Shown piece by piece: positions 12,186 to 25,100 of a stretch of 64,000 bases of DNA. The DNA is from Exaiptasia diaphana (taxonomy: Eukaryota > Cnidaria > Anthozoa > Actiniaria > Aiptasiidae), in assembly GCF_001417965.1 (NCBI RefSeq), contig NW_018388191.1, positions 1,042,972-1,106,971 on the forward strand, given 5' to 3'. The position numbers were made by a program, and so were the translations under genes. The notes under the pieces were generated by a model that saw only the letters and a list, made by a program, of their open reading frames with translations, was not told the DNA's origin and did no database searches. The stretch's first letter is position 1. Each line of letters begins with the position of its first letter.

Positions 12186-15100
12186 TCAGCAAGGGTTAAG
12201 ATTACAAGGTTCTGTCATCCTACTTGGACCTAAAGAGCTACATGATCCCTTTGTGGCTCCACGACGAATGCACTGACGAACCCTCTCCCGTACCCCACCC
12301 CCACAGTCAGCATCGCATCCTGACCATTGCCCCCAGTTGGCGTATCTCGGAGGAACTAAAAACAAAAATATTGCAGTATTCATTAAGATGGACTTTCAAA
12401 AATCTTGCTCGAGTTATCCGTTAGCCAAGTGTCATAAACGCTAGAGGATTACAGTCATTATGAAGCTGTTAGTAAAACCCTTATAGGACCTATTAACTCA
12501 CCAGGACAAGGAACGTAGTTTAAACACGACCTGGTTTCCTGTGATGGTCCAACACATGCTTTTCCACCATATGCTGGTCGAGGGTTGGTACAAGTTCTTA
12601 CTCTATACTGGACCCCACCTGGTCCGCATGACTTGGAACACGGAGAGAACGCTGACCAGCCACTGTGACCACCGTCCACTGAAAGTAGAAAGCATGGCCG
12701 TGGGATGTGTAAAAGTAACGATGGTGTTTATGACCAGGAGTTCAGGTCTAGGCTTGCAAGGTATCCTGTACGAAGATATCCCTAGCTGGGGCCCGGGAGA
12801 AAATAGGGAGATTGCTACCTGGACATGGACTATCATGGATATGGGCTATCACAGGAGCCCATTACCTGGACATGGACTACCGTTACCTTGGACATGGAAT
12901 ATCATTACCTGGACATGGAATATCATTACCTGGACATGGAATATCATTACCTGGACATGGAATATCATTACCTGAACATGGAATATCATTACCTGGACAT
13001 GGAATATCATTACCTGGACATGGAATATCATTACATCGTTGTACTTGGAGTGATGGACCGAGTGCGGCACAAGATCTTCCCATGATACTTGGCGTCGGGT
13101 GATTACATAAACGTGTTCGCACTTGCGCTCCTCGGCCGCATGTCCTATCACACTGTCCCCATGGTGACCAGTTGCCATAGCCACCATTAACTGCAATAAA
13201 GGAAGCAGTGAATAGAGTCAATGTTTATCAAAATGTTGTTAGTGAGATTTCAGGAAAACTAAAGAAACTATTCAAATGTTTTGCTGTTATCATCGATAGG
13301 TACCTCTTGTACCATATCCATACTGCACTGTTGCTTTTTGCTGTGCTTGGTTCAGTTGGTTTTTACCTAAAAATCGTAACAAAACAAACAGAAATAAGAA
13401 AAGCAACACAAAAATATAAATTCTGTCCATCTATCCGACTCGCTGTTGCTGAAACCAAAATAAACGGCTTGTGTCCCGTCTACCTATTCCGTCATCTCGG
13501 TCTACGCTGGCTTTCCTCAACCCCTATCATAGTGTGTTCTTACTGTCTCAAAGATACTCATCATTTTTTTCACGTTCAATTAATAAGGTCGTTCAAAGCT
13601 ATCTAATCATCTTCTAAGCATTAACACTATAGATGTTCTCACCATGGTGTAGATTTGCCAGTGCACTGGACCCGTGGAGTGCGGATTTTGGAGTATCTAA
13701 TGAAGGCCTTTTAAGACTCCCTAATACTAAATGAAGAAAATACTAGATTAGTATCACTGGTGCATATATAACTACTGTTATCTGATAATTAGTCACAAAA
13801 CCAAACGGTTTACGTACGGACGTGTACGAACGTAACACAATCGCGCACGTTTCAAATTCAGTCAAAGCACCAAGAAAGATTTATGAAATTGAAAGTGTTC
13901 ACTGATACAGACCTAGTTTGGATAGTGTTCACTGATACAGACCTAGTTTGGATAGTGTTCACTGATACAGACCTAGTTTGGATAGTGTTCACTGATACAG
14001 ACCTAGTTTGGATATTGTTCACTGATACAGACCTAGTTTGGATAGTGGGATTTTCCGTCCTTCCTTGAGTGTAAAATCTCGTACAAGATCACGAAGGATT
14101 TTGCGAACGAGACGTTTTCTCGCGGATGCACGATTTGAACCTGCGGGTATGAATCGTTTTCAGTATTAACGACTTGCATATCCTAAATCTAGTGAACAGC
14201 CCTTGATTAAACCAGAAAACCATTCAATTAACTATCCAGCCGGACAAGAAAATAATCAATTATTCAATATAAAATCAACCAACCAAAACATCAACAATCC
14301 AATAATAGTGCAATAAATCAGTCATATATCTAACCAATCATTCAATCAGTTATTCGCGGGAACTGAAGTTTAGCACGTGTTGCCACACCCACCTGGACAT
14401 GCCCTCACAAAACAAAAGCCATGTTGAACCAACGCTCCACGGCAGACGTGCCCGCCCAAAGGGACACGAGGATTTCGACATGAGCGGGAACGTGCTCTAA
14501 CGCCATAGCCACATGGTTCTGAGCATGCGCTCCAGTCACTCCATTCAGAGAAGGACTGATGAGTGACGGGCGATGACTCAAGATTGCCACTTGACTCCTG
14601 TTTCACAGAATTGGCTGCAAATACAATTAGTTTTGTTATACATTACATATTTATAGTTTATTTTGTATTTAATACAATTGTCATGCATTTATGGAGTATT
14701 TATCGTTATAACTGTTTTATATAGTTAGTGTAAAGTATTGTTCATTTATTTTATCATTTATCCATTCTAATTATATTTAATTATTTATGAATTGATTTAT
14801 TATTAAATGAGTATTTACTCCGTTGATTAACTATCGATTTGATAAAATTTTAGTCAAGTTTTTATTGCTTAGTCTTCTTGTTAATATTTACCCGTATCGA
14901 TTAATTTATTGTTAGATTTATGGTTAAACCTTTGAATAAATATTTCCAATACATTCTCTCACTTCGTTATTGCTGGGGTATACTTTTAAGTAAAAGTTTT
15001 TAAGATTTTTTGATCACGCATTCGTACTAAGTGGTGCGGGTCGTAACTCTTTTTGGAAAATGTAAAACAAAACGTTTTTTTTTTTCTCGTTTAAGGTTCA

Positions 15101-18100
15101 TATTGAGAGGAGTAGAAACAAATTCTAAGTGTGATGAGTTCAAAGATGTTGTTTTGTTAATGTGAAAATTCCTCAACAATAAAAAGAAAAAATTCATGCG
15201 GTAAAACCACCAGTCCTTACAAACAAAGTAGCCAGTAAAATATCGCTAAAAACCCTCAAAATACCACAACTGTACAAACATGTTTATGATTTGTTTATTG
15301 ATGGATAGTCTCTTTACAAGTTTAGCTTTAAATAGATGTAATCATTTGGATCGATTTGAGGGTTAGCAACTTTTCGGCCTACAGAGAACTTTGTTTGAAG
15401 GAGCTGATGATCAAGTAACCTTTGCATGGACTTTTCTTCTGCTCATTTTTATATAAATTTTGTGACTTTACTAAAAGAGTTTCTGTTGAAATTCTCTTAT
15501 TAATGTCGTATGTGTCGTGTGTCAATCGTAGACCGATAATAGTATGCTATCCCTCAATACAATTTGAAATATCTATTTGTCCATGCAATTACCTTTAAAA
15601 ATATCACTATGGAAATCATTACGTGCATAAAAATTACGTTACGTAAACGCTCTAATCTTGCGTCACAAGCGCAACAACAAATGAATCAAAAAGAACCTGT
15701 CTTTAATGTGATTTTGGAAGTTTAGATTTCTTTTTCTTATGTCGCTTTAAAAGCTTCCAAATCTTATGCCTTTTACTGTTGTTCTTACGCCTTTCGATCA
15801 TTTGTCTTGCGACAATTAGATTTCCGTCAGAGGCTTTCAATGCGTGTTGTAGAATCTTGCCAAAATTCTCCGTTTTATCACGCTTACCTCCCGATTCGTA
15901 CGACGGCTTTGACGAATGAAGCCTTGCGGTTTTGCTTCGTGGCTGCCCAGGGTAATAACTCGAGTACATTTGCCTGGATGGGTTCAAAGAAGAGGGTCCA
16001 ACAGCAGGGATATATTGTGTGAAGTGATATGTAGTGCCTGGTTTAAGGTATCCTACATTTTGCAAGTAAGCTGGCGGATAAGAAGCCTGGTACGGAGCCG
16101 GATACGACGCCGGGGCATTGACTTGTCTGTAAGTCTGCTGGCCGTTAAGTAAGTTTTTGTTGGCTTCGTAGGCTGCCGCGTATCGCTGACGTATCTCTGG
16201 TGTGATTTTGTTGACCTTTGGTTGAGTTGGTCGAGAAGTTGTAGCGGGTTTTGCATCTTTATTTAACTTTGAAACTGTTGAGAAAGGACATGATTGAATT
16301 TATCACGATGATGTGATATATGACAGCATTGATATCTGAATAATTTGGTTTCTGACAAAGATTACATGATGTTTTGGACTCCATTCGTTTTTGAATCGTG
16401 GACGTAACATCCACGAGTTATTTGTATTCGCTCGGTTTCACAGTTGTATGAAATCTTCCCTAAGTTCACTACAAACATCACAAATGTCCCAGTCACACTA
16501 CCATCAACTTGATGTCAGTCTTCTGGTCTAACGTGAAAAGGAATAATTACAAATATTTACCAGTGTCGCGACCACACAGCATGTTAACATCTTCCTGATT
16601 CAGATATTTCTCCCAGAATGAAATGTCTCCACTCTCGAATTTAGTGCAGCGGAAATGAGGACTGTAGTTGGGTCGACCAATCATCAGTTGAGTATTCTTA
16701 TCGGTCACGTGACATCCTGGTGATCGACAGCCCAGACATTGGTCGCTGGATTTAGCTTGTCCTTTTAACTCACAGTTCAGGTAGAGTTTAAGACCTGAGA
16801 GATTTGATAAAACATGAATCGTTTGACTAGATATGCACTTAACACAGCTACGCAAAAGCGTATTTATAATGACGGACACAATGTGTTGTCCCTTTTCTCT
16901 GCAATATCTTATATCTTTTCAAATTAAAGCCCCACCTCACCCAACACAATGTTGGTAGTCCTTTATGTAACAGATGCAACACTGAATCTGGGTCAGGGGG
17001 GGTAGGGGAGGTTAAAGGAACAGGAGAAGAGTGCACCTTGAATATACAATTTTGGTTCATTCGCGACAACAGTTTTGTCCCCGATCGTGACTAACTACAA
17101 TAAGACTAAAAGATACATTATTATTATCAACCATCATCACACATACCCTTGTCTTTCCTCCACGTTACCAGTACATCATGCCAGCGGTCTGCCTCCAAGG
17201 GTGATTCCAGACAAATAGAGTCGTTAGGGATAGCAATATCAGCTCTTAGTTTACCATGAAGGGTGTACAATGAAAAACCCTTGGAGTTGAAAGTCGACGC
17301 ACCAGAATCTACGATATATCGCATATCATCGGACTTGAACAAGGAATCTTTATCGATTTTGAGTGTCATCTCGAAGGAGAATCCATCGGCACATTTATCA
17401 GGAGCTGAAGAATAATGAATATAGAACTATGACAAGCAGGAATAGAAAGAAAACACCGAATAGATTTGAAATACAACACGTCAGATGACATTATTATTCT
17501 GCACAGCTATGCTACTTCTGGCATCGAGCACTCTTTGGCTGTCCGAGATTTTGCACTTGCGCATTTACTAATTTAAAAATATAAATAAAGATACAGCTGT
17601 TTGCAATAATTCTGACCCCCTCTGCCATATTTCATATATATCAAACTGACCTTTAATATTATGGGATATCATGACTGATATATTTTTTGAGTTGTCCAGA
17701 ATGAGTACTTTCTAAAAAAAATATCAGCAATGGTATCCCATAATTTCTAAGGCTATTTTGATATATATGAATATTAGTGTAGGGGGGTCAGAATTATTGC
17801 AAACGGCTGTATAAAAATATAAATAAAGATATAAAAATATAAATAAATATTGTGCTGAATATTGCTTCTTTTTGCATCAATTCTTCGGAAAGTTAATGAT
17901 GATAAGCTTTATTTGCCATGTATCAACAATGTAAACTATTTATCCAGAGTAAACGACGAAAAAGACTAAACCGCCCTGGTAGTGTATCACTCAATGAATA
18001 ATCAGGGGGTGCACTTCCCTCTTAGTAGATTACTCAATGGATAATCAGGGGGGTGCACTTCCCTCTTAGTAGATTAATCAATGGATAATCAGGGGGTGCA

Positions 18101-21100
18101 CTTCCCTCTTAGTGGACTACTCAATGAATAATCAGGGGGGTGCACTTCCCCAGGATTGCAAGTTACTTACCACTTATGCATCCACCAGCGAAATCACCGC
18201 CTCCCAACCATGCATCTTCCCCATTGAAGGCTATGCCACCACGTGTCTTCCTGATATGACCGTGTGAAATCATCGCGGCTCCAGGACTTCCAGGGATTCT
18301 ATCCCCCATAATGCTATTTAGCGACCAATGGTAGCTTGGCCTAACTATGAAGTACATTGAGTTGAGGGTAAATACAAAGGGTATGGTTCATGTTCAATGA
18401 TCGGCTAGACGTGATTTACGGCTATCCATTCTTTAGAGGAAGTAAAGCAAACGACACAACCCTTGTACATTCACTACTCAGGCTGCCCATCCAAAATGAA
18501 ATGATGAATGAAACTTTTACCTTACACATCTCAAGCCATAAAGACAATACAACATTACTAAATCTGTAAAAGATTAGCTAATGTGCTGAGATTTTTGGTG
18601 GATGATATGTTGTTAAATGGTTAAATACTTTTGTCGTTATGATTAGGGAAATCTACGTTAGTCAATGATCAAATGCATGCATATTAAGTGAGTTGCTGAG
18701 AGCAGAATGGCAACATGCAGTACAACATGCAACTTACACTCTATTGCTTTTACTCCCAATGATTTCATGAGTTGTTCTTGGTCTACTGGAGCGATATCAA
18801 TGGACTGAACATCTTCTTGCTTCATCTCGCTTGGTTGTTTTGTAACTAATTGATCACCTTGTTTTATCTGTTTATTGTTATTTTTTGCAAGTGTCTGATT
18901 TTTATCATAGTTTTTTGTTACTTGTTTATCTTCATGCAAAGCTTCATGCAGTTCGTGTTCAACATGGTTAACAAGCTGGCTTAAATATTCATGATCAGTG
19001 AGTTTTCCATCCGGGATATCAAAACTGACGCCGTCGATAACAATATGATGCTTACCTCGTTTTGCTGCTGGAGTCAAGTCCCGATTTTGTCCTGTTAACT
19101 GAACATAGGGCTGAATAGTTGGGCTGCTCATGAAATCGCTTTCCTCTGCAGTGGTCATTGCAGGTATTTCTTCAGCTGCTGGTAGCTCAGCCGAAGGTAA
19201 ATCAGCCGCACTGACCATTCCAGGAATTTCAGTTGGTGGTGGGGAATCCGTTGTGTCAGGGGAATCCCCTGTGTGAATCATGGTGCTGATTGAAATCGTA
19301 GCGTCTTTCTCGTCTGGCATCCCAGTTTCATTCATTGTAGAGTTTGAGTCTCTACTAACAGTAATGGTACCATTGACATTAGGGGAGTTAAACCTCGTTT
19401 GGTTTGCTTTGATGGGTCTAGCAGTAGTTTTCATGTTGTTGATATCGTCAATCACGATCAGCTGAGGTGTTGGTTTGGTTGATTCGGATGAATGGCTCAC
19501 GTGTTTAGGTTCTTTCCATATGACACTAGTTAGTGAACCTTCACGTGGATTCAAACCATCGCCTTCCTTTTTCCCATCATGCTTGCCTTTCTCTTTGGCG
19601 TCTTCTTTGCTTTCCTTTTTGTCGTCTCTGTCCCTGGTTTTCATGGCTAAAATCGTTCCATTTATTCTGCCACTTTTAATGATGACACCATCATTGATTT
19701 CACCTCCTTCAATTACTCCCCCTTCTATGATACCTCCTTTGATTTTACCAGCTAGAACAACCCCACCCTTTAGCTGCCCCCCTTCCATGACACCACCCTT
19801 TAGCACACCCCCTGTTATACTTCCTCCTTTCAAAGTACCGCCCTCAATGCTTCCATTTGTCATCTCGCCGCCAAGCATTGAACCAGCTTTAATCGTTCCT
19901 CCTGAAAGTCTACCGTACTTCAAAACGCCTCCCTCAACACTACCTCCTGTCATAAGCCCTCCTTCCATGTTACCTCCCTTGATGCTTCCTCCATGAACCT
20001 CGCCTCCTTTCATAACGCCACCCTCCAGACTTCCACCATGGAAGAGACCACCGAGAAGAATCCCTCCCTTGATATTCCCTCCATAGATAGAACCTCCTCG
20101 TACCTGTCCACCATACATGTTACCACCTCTCATTCGTCCTCCTTCAAAAGAACCGTTGATCAAGTGACCTCCCTCCATTAGTCCATCGTGGAAAACTCCG
20201 CCTTCCATTGTTCCATTTTTGAATTTTCCTCCTTCTACATGCCCACCTTTGATAAGACCTCCCTCGATGTTGCCTCCCTCGATGTTACCTCCTTCAATGA
20301 TCCCACCAGTTATTGTCCCTCCAGTGATTTTACCCCCCTGAATTCGTGTCCCTCTGATTCTGAAAGGTTTGGTTCCTGGCACATGAACTTGCTCAGCCTG
20401 CTTGATAACAGGAGGTTCGTGAGGTTTGTTTGGCTCTTCATGCTCTCTGTCTGGCTGTTTTCTCGAATTCTTTTGCTCTTTTTCAGACTCGTGTTGTAAA
20501 ATCTCTTGCTCTCGATCGGGTCGTCGCTCGGAGTTTTCTCTTTGAGAGGAACTTTCTTGTTCTCTTTCAGACGGCCTTTGATCTCCTCTATCAGGTCCTC
20601 TTTGTGAATTCTCTTGCTCTCTATCTGGTCTTCTTTCTCTCTCAGGCAGTCTTCGATAACCATGTTCTTCTCTACCCCTATAGGGTCGTCGTTGTGGGCT
20701 TTCTTGTTCTCTATCTGGGAGCCTGTGTGCATGATCTTGATCATCGTCTGGGTGTTTGTGTTGAAATCCAAATATGCTAAAAGGATTGAAGAAAGGGTTG
20801 AGGAACGGACTATAGCCATTGATAGTACCTGCCTGACTCGGTTCAGCGTAGCCCTTGTGCCCGGAATCAGAAGCATGTTCAGGCTTGCTGTCTGAGTAGT
20901 CTCTGTGTCCAGAGTCTGAGTCGTAGTTCTTCCTGGAATGCACTGGTCTGCTTTCCTCGTACTCTTTGTGTCCTGGATTGTAGTCCTCGCTAACAAAATC
21001 ATGGTTTACTTTATTGTCACCGTAATCATCATGCGCAGTACTTGCATGGTTATCAGCTACATGGGCTCCTTTGTTGTCCGAGTAGTCCTTGTGACGAGTA

Positions 21101-22143
21101 TCAGAATTGTATCTATTACTACTGACGGGCTGACCTTCCTTGTTGTCTGCGTATTCCTTACTTCCGGTACCCGTGTCGTCAGTTCTTGGTGGTGGCTCGG
21201 CCTTTCGTTCTTTTTCAATGTGTTCAGCCGTTGTCTCAAGTGGTTCGGGCGTTTTATCAACTGAGTAAGGATATCCCAAGGCGTCAGGATCTTGTTCTTT
21301 GGTTTTTAATGCTTTCTTGTCATTTTTGTATTTGCCTTTTTCACTACTTTCATAGTCATCTTTAGTACCAAAGTGAGATTTGGTTGGTCGAACTTTCTTC
21401 ATTTTCATTTCAGGCTTTTTGCCTTGTGAAATATCGTCATAGAAGTCATCAGTATCTGATTCGTCCGGGTTATCAGAAAACACCTCGTACCCAGGACCTG
21501 CGTCCTTGTACTTTTGGTTTTCTTCGTCTGTGATCTCTTTATGATCTTCGTCATTACGCCTATTCTCGTCATAGTGACGTAAATCTTCTTCATCGTGACG
21601 TAGATCGTCGTCATGGTAATGTGCAGTTTTACTTTGCTTTACGTTCTCGCCGTTCAGAGCGTGAAAGTAGTCAGTCAACTCGCCGTCATCTATTTGTTTG
21701 ACTTTGTCAATTGTGTTATCCTCATTATTAAATGCTTCAGTTTTCTCTCCTTGTCGGTACAAACTTGGTACGTCGTCAATTTTGCTGATATCATCTATAA
21801 TACTTCCTCTAGCTACAGCCTTCTGGGATTTATCCATAGACGGAATGTTTGCTTTCGCGACTTTTTTCTTGTCATCGCCTGCACTCTTACTGTCAGCAGA
21901 TTTACTAATGTCCTTTGATTTGTCGTCATGTGACTTTGCTCCATGTGACGACTTACTTTGAAGTGCTTTTTGACCTGATTTGCGATCATGAGATTTGTTT
22001 GTAAGGGAACCATCGCCCATAAAATTAAGTGTCAGGAGACTCTTGTCACCGCTTGGCTTTTTATGCTTTGACTTGGCGTCAGTATAAGTAACCATGGTAA
22101 CAGCGACCAGTAAGACTGTCAACAGACCTATTCTAGTTTCCAT
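12186..22143 (-). CDS. Secreted matrix-type protein: signal peptide, pentapeptide repeats, LamG-like domain, four TSP1 repeats
   Basis: Exons: 18738-22143, 18171-18344, 17147-17404, 16561-16794, 15888-16274, 14393-14614, 13014-13190, 12502-12678, 12186-12355. They sum to 5,205 bases (1,734 aa plus TGA), and every internal junction is phase 1. Residues 1-23 are a signal peptide ([20 protein letters not shown] then TDA). A long hydrophilic D/K/E-rich region follows. At residues about 592-828 come about 47 units of G-x-[ILVMF]-x-G ([22 protein letters not shown]), fitting the pentapeptide-repeat beta-helix pattern. Exons 2-4 (about 1136-1357) look like a LamG/concanavalin-A fold ([32 protein letters not shown]). 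Residues 1487-1734 are four TSP1 domains with [38 protein letters not shown] and [14 protein letters not shown] role in the extracellular matrix or glycan binding is inferred. An acceptor just before the ATG implies a non-coding first exon. The whole chain as one gene rests on phase and splice sites. Confidence 0.8.
12860..13028 (-). repeat. 21-bp minisatellite overlapping and multiplying a TSP1 exon's 5' splice site
   Basis: Eight units of about 21 bases (plus-strand consensus CATTACCTGGACATGGAATA plus T): six near-identical and two diverged, with a degenerate unit further left. Read on the minus strand, each unit contains CCAG followed by GTAATG, a plausible splice donor, and encodes GNDIPCP in frame. 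The donor next to the exon (exon end 13014) gives a 177-base exon, the same length as the next TSP1 exon, so it is probably the original site. Confidence 0.9.
13895..14044. repeat. Minisatellite, five 30-bp units
   Basis: Five nearly identical copies of a 30-base unit starting GTGTTCACTGATACAGACCT, in the intron between the first and second TSP1 exons. It is open in one plus-strand frame ([10 protein letters not shown] repeated) only because 30 is a multiple of three. No sign of coding. Confidence 0.9.
14615..15702. other. Intron or intergenic stretch in the matrix gene, AT-rich
   Basis: About 1.1 kb between the alternative stop at 15703 and the first TSP1 exon. AT-rich, no open frame of note and no repeat structure seen. 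In the read-through isoform it would be the 3' UTR region. Confidence 0.4.
15703..16274 (-). CDS. Alternative terminal exon of the matrix gene (basic C-terminal tail)
   Basis: If the internal donor at 15888 is not used, exon 5 reads on in frame to a TAA at 15703. The result is a 1,547-aa form without TSP1 domains, ending in a strongly basic tail ([17 protein letters not shown]). The extra 61 residues are open and well composed, so both read-through and spliced forms are plausible. Which form is used cannot be decided from sequence. Confidence 0.55.
17592..17811. mobile_element. Tc1/mariner-like MITE in a matrix-gene intron
   Basis: Terminal inverted repeats of about 28 bases (CAGCTGTTTGCAATAATTCT on the left, matched on the right with one or two changes) are flanked by TA on both sides, the target typical of Tc1/mariner. 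Inner parts also pair (ATATATATCA). No transposase remains. Confidence 0.82.
17985..18152. repeat. Tandem repeat, about 3.5 units of roughly 47 bp
   Basis: Copies of a unit containing CAATGGATAATCAGGGGGTG followed by CACTTCCCTCTTAGT lie just downstream of a LamG exon, close to its splice donor at 18171. Units differ by a few bases. Confidence 0.85.
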
Positions 22144-25100
22144 GGTGAACTGTGAACAAAAATATTACTTTTAGATTTATATTATAACAGAAATATACTT
22201 TCAACTGTGTTTAATTTTAATTGATTGCTTATGGCCAGTACTGTGAAACTACGCCCAGTCCTTGCACTGTTGTCATGGACGAGATAATGTCCAGTGTAGT
22301 GATTGAATATAATTCACTACGATTAAACGTACCTCGATATTTAGTGAATCCTAGCAAATCAGGATAACTTATAAGCTGTTAAAAGATTGTTCTACCAGAT
22401 ATTGCTCTCGAAACTGCTGACGATTTTTTCCGAAATACATGATTTGCCGCCCGTATAGTCTATATCATGACATAATCCCAACACATTGTAATATCATTCG
22501 TGGGCGTTGGATGTTTTATCGTCGTATTAGTGACTACAGACAATCTAACTGATCGGCGATGTGATCACATGAATGAAACTATTGTCTTTTGTTAACCAAT
22601 TATAGTAATGCTTCTTAGGAAGTTAAGGTCTAGTGAGGACGAGGCTAAAAACATTACTCATTGTCACCCTAAAACCTCGACTTGAAATGCTCTGTGCATG
22701 GTTGCTCATCTGGATAATCGACTTCTGTTTGTTTTATAATAGAAATTACTCTTTTTTTACTCTTATTATTAGTTGTATTTTTATCAAGTTTTAGATTGTA
22801 ATGGTATTTTATCTTAAGTTTTGTAGGAATTTCTCCAGAATAGTACCAAAAAACTGAGTTCAATTACCGAAGAGCCGCCATATTGTATTTGACGCTTATG
22901 TCACAGTTTTCATAAACACGTAAACGCAACATGAATCTTATATTTTTCAATAAAAAAAGCAGCCAAAAAAATAATAATAATGATTAGAATAAATCTGAGT
23001 TAGTTTGATTTCCTCGCTGGTGTCAGGAGTGATGAACAACCAATGAAAATATTGGATTATTAATGAGGTGCTTTTTCAAAATGAATTGATATTGTGTTAT
23101 TAAGTTAGAAATACATATCAAACTAAGCAATCCGATTAAAACACGGCAAAACTGAGTGAAATCGTTCTAAACGTATTTTTACTGTTTTTCATTAAACTGA
23201 GAATAACAATGTGAGCTTCATTGAAACGTTGCTTACAAGTCGAGGCAAATTAAAGGTTATTTTGTCTGGAAGCAATTTGTTTTCATCATAACTTTTATAA
23301 AAACATCGAAAGGTTATATCACTATCAAGATATTCACGATATCTACATCAAGGGGTACAATTGTTGTTATAATGAAATTGAAAAATTGCTTATTTGACCC
23401 TTACCTGTTTCAAACTCGATTAACCCAAATATTCGTTTAGTTAAACTTCGTCAAATATACTTTAAAAAAAAGACTTTTCTTCGCAGTGTTCTATCCTATT
23501 GGCTTGATTTCCATGGCACTTTTTCCTCCTTCTAGATTTTGTAATTCGCTTTCATTTCCAAAACTTGAAGGTTGTTTCAGGCCAACCACAATGGGATCAA
23601 GTCAATACCACAGAGCATGCGTAGACCGTGTTAGGTGAAAATCCTCTTTAAAATGACAAGATGTTATTGGAATGCCTTTCACATCAATTGGCGAACAAGG
23701 ACCTAATTCACTTATTTGTTTAGTCTTTAAAAAACGCAAAGGAGAGAAAAAAAAACATTAAAAAAAAACAAATACAAGAAAAACAACAACAGTCATATAC
23801 ACAACTTCAAAAATATCAAATAAATAGATATTTTTGATGAAATCTGTAGAAAATTACGACATGTAAAGATAGAGTCAATTTTGGTTTAAGATGCATATCA
23901 CACGTATGTTGCCTGTATTTTATTTACAATGCAAAAAGTTAAAACAAAATATTTTTTTTAATCGACAAAACTTAAAGTAGCAATGATGCAGCATTCACAA
24001 GATTTTTTGAAATGCCGCAAGGTTGCAATAAATTTTGATAAGACGAAATAAAATTATCCAAATTACAGTACCATTAATATAATAGTTCACTAAGGCAATT
24101 GTACAACTTATATTTCTTATCTTTTATAGAGAAACTTGTATTTCTGAAAAAGGGCCCCACTTTGTTGTTACCTAGCAACATGGCCCATGGTCCCCAGTCC
24201 CTCGGTCCATCACGGTCGATGGAGTACCAAGGGTCATTGGACCTGAGCCGGTACCAGTTGAAATGACACTTAATCTTGCAACACTGTGAATAATTGATAA
24301 CCTAGGGACCGTCGGCCATCAAACACCTTACCGCTACATAATTTTATCTTTTTGTCTTCTTTTTTAATCCAATGATTCATTAAAAATAAGGAAAATTTCC
24401 TACAAAGATTTGCAACAAAGTTACAAGGTAAGTCCAAGTTTCCTGCACTTTTATTTTTGCTGTTTGGAAAAGACATCGAAATAATTACTTTATGACTAAA
24501 TTGAGTAAACAAATCTTTTTTTTTTTCCGTTCTTGTTAAGTTCGCTGGTTTTGTTTTAATTTGTAAGAACTTATTTTTCTAATTTTCCATTTCGTGATCA
24601 TTCAGTTCCAGGCAAATATCACCATGATCTTTAATCTTAACAGTAGATTGTGTTCTCAAAAGTCTGGGGTTTTTAAACCTGTTGGGTTCACCTGTCAAAA
24701 CCAAATGGTGTATTGTTGAAAATCTCAACTGTGAAAAACACTTATTTCTTTTTTCGGTTGAATTTTTACATTTTTACCCAGATGTACGAACATACTGATA
24801 TCCGTTTTTACGGAAATAGTTTACTAAGTTTATAAGTTTATGATTCTGAATTCTGTGAAGAATTGGATGATCACATACCATTACCTAATAGCTTCCTTTT
24901 TTAAATCAGATATTTTTTTGAAATGATTGCAATACTATTCTAACATGACCAGGGTTAAGTTATTGCTAAATGAAATATTCCAACAAATGACAGCCTTCTT
25001 GTTAGTGTGATCTGAATGGAAAATAAAAACACCCGAATTTCCAGGAAATCAAAGCTGAGAGTCTTGAAAGAGAAAAATAATCGTACAAGACGTTAAACTA

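Noticed and set aside
12860-13028. CRISPR-like array
   Set aside because: Units are directly adjacent with no unique spacers, and the surroundings are eukaryotic. It is a minisatellite.
12812-13102. Plus-strand open frames with WTWNIIT or YLDMEYH repeats
   Set aside because: Products of the 21-bp minisatellite, which is open in several frames because its unit length is a multiple of three. The minus-strand TSP1 exon explains the region.
13883-14068. 61-codon frame with [10 protein letters not shown] repeated five times
   Set aside because: A 30-bp intronic minisatellite; no splice sites or conservation argue for coding.
14125-14165. tRNA-like T-arm (GGTTCAAATC on the minus strand)
   Set aside because: The T stem does not pair properly and no acceptor stem or anticodon arm fits around it.
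19475-19996. Long plus-strand open frame rich in Pro-Pro-Ser repeats
   Set aside because: It is the antisense shadow of the glycine-rich pentapeptide array, since GGN codons read backwards as NCC. No start context, splice logic or independent support.
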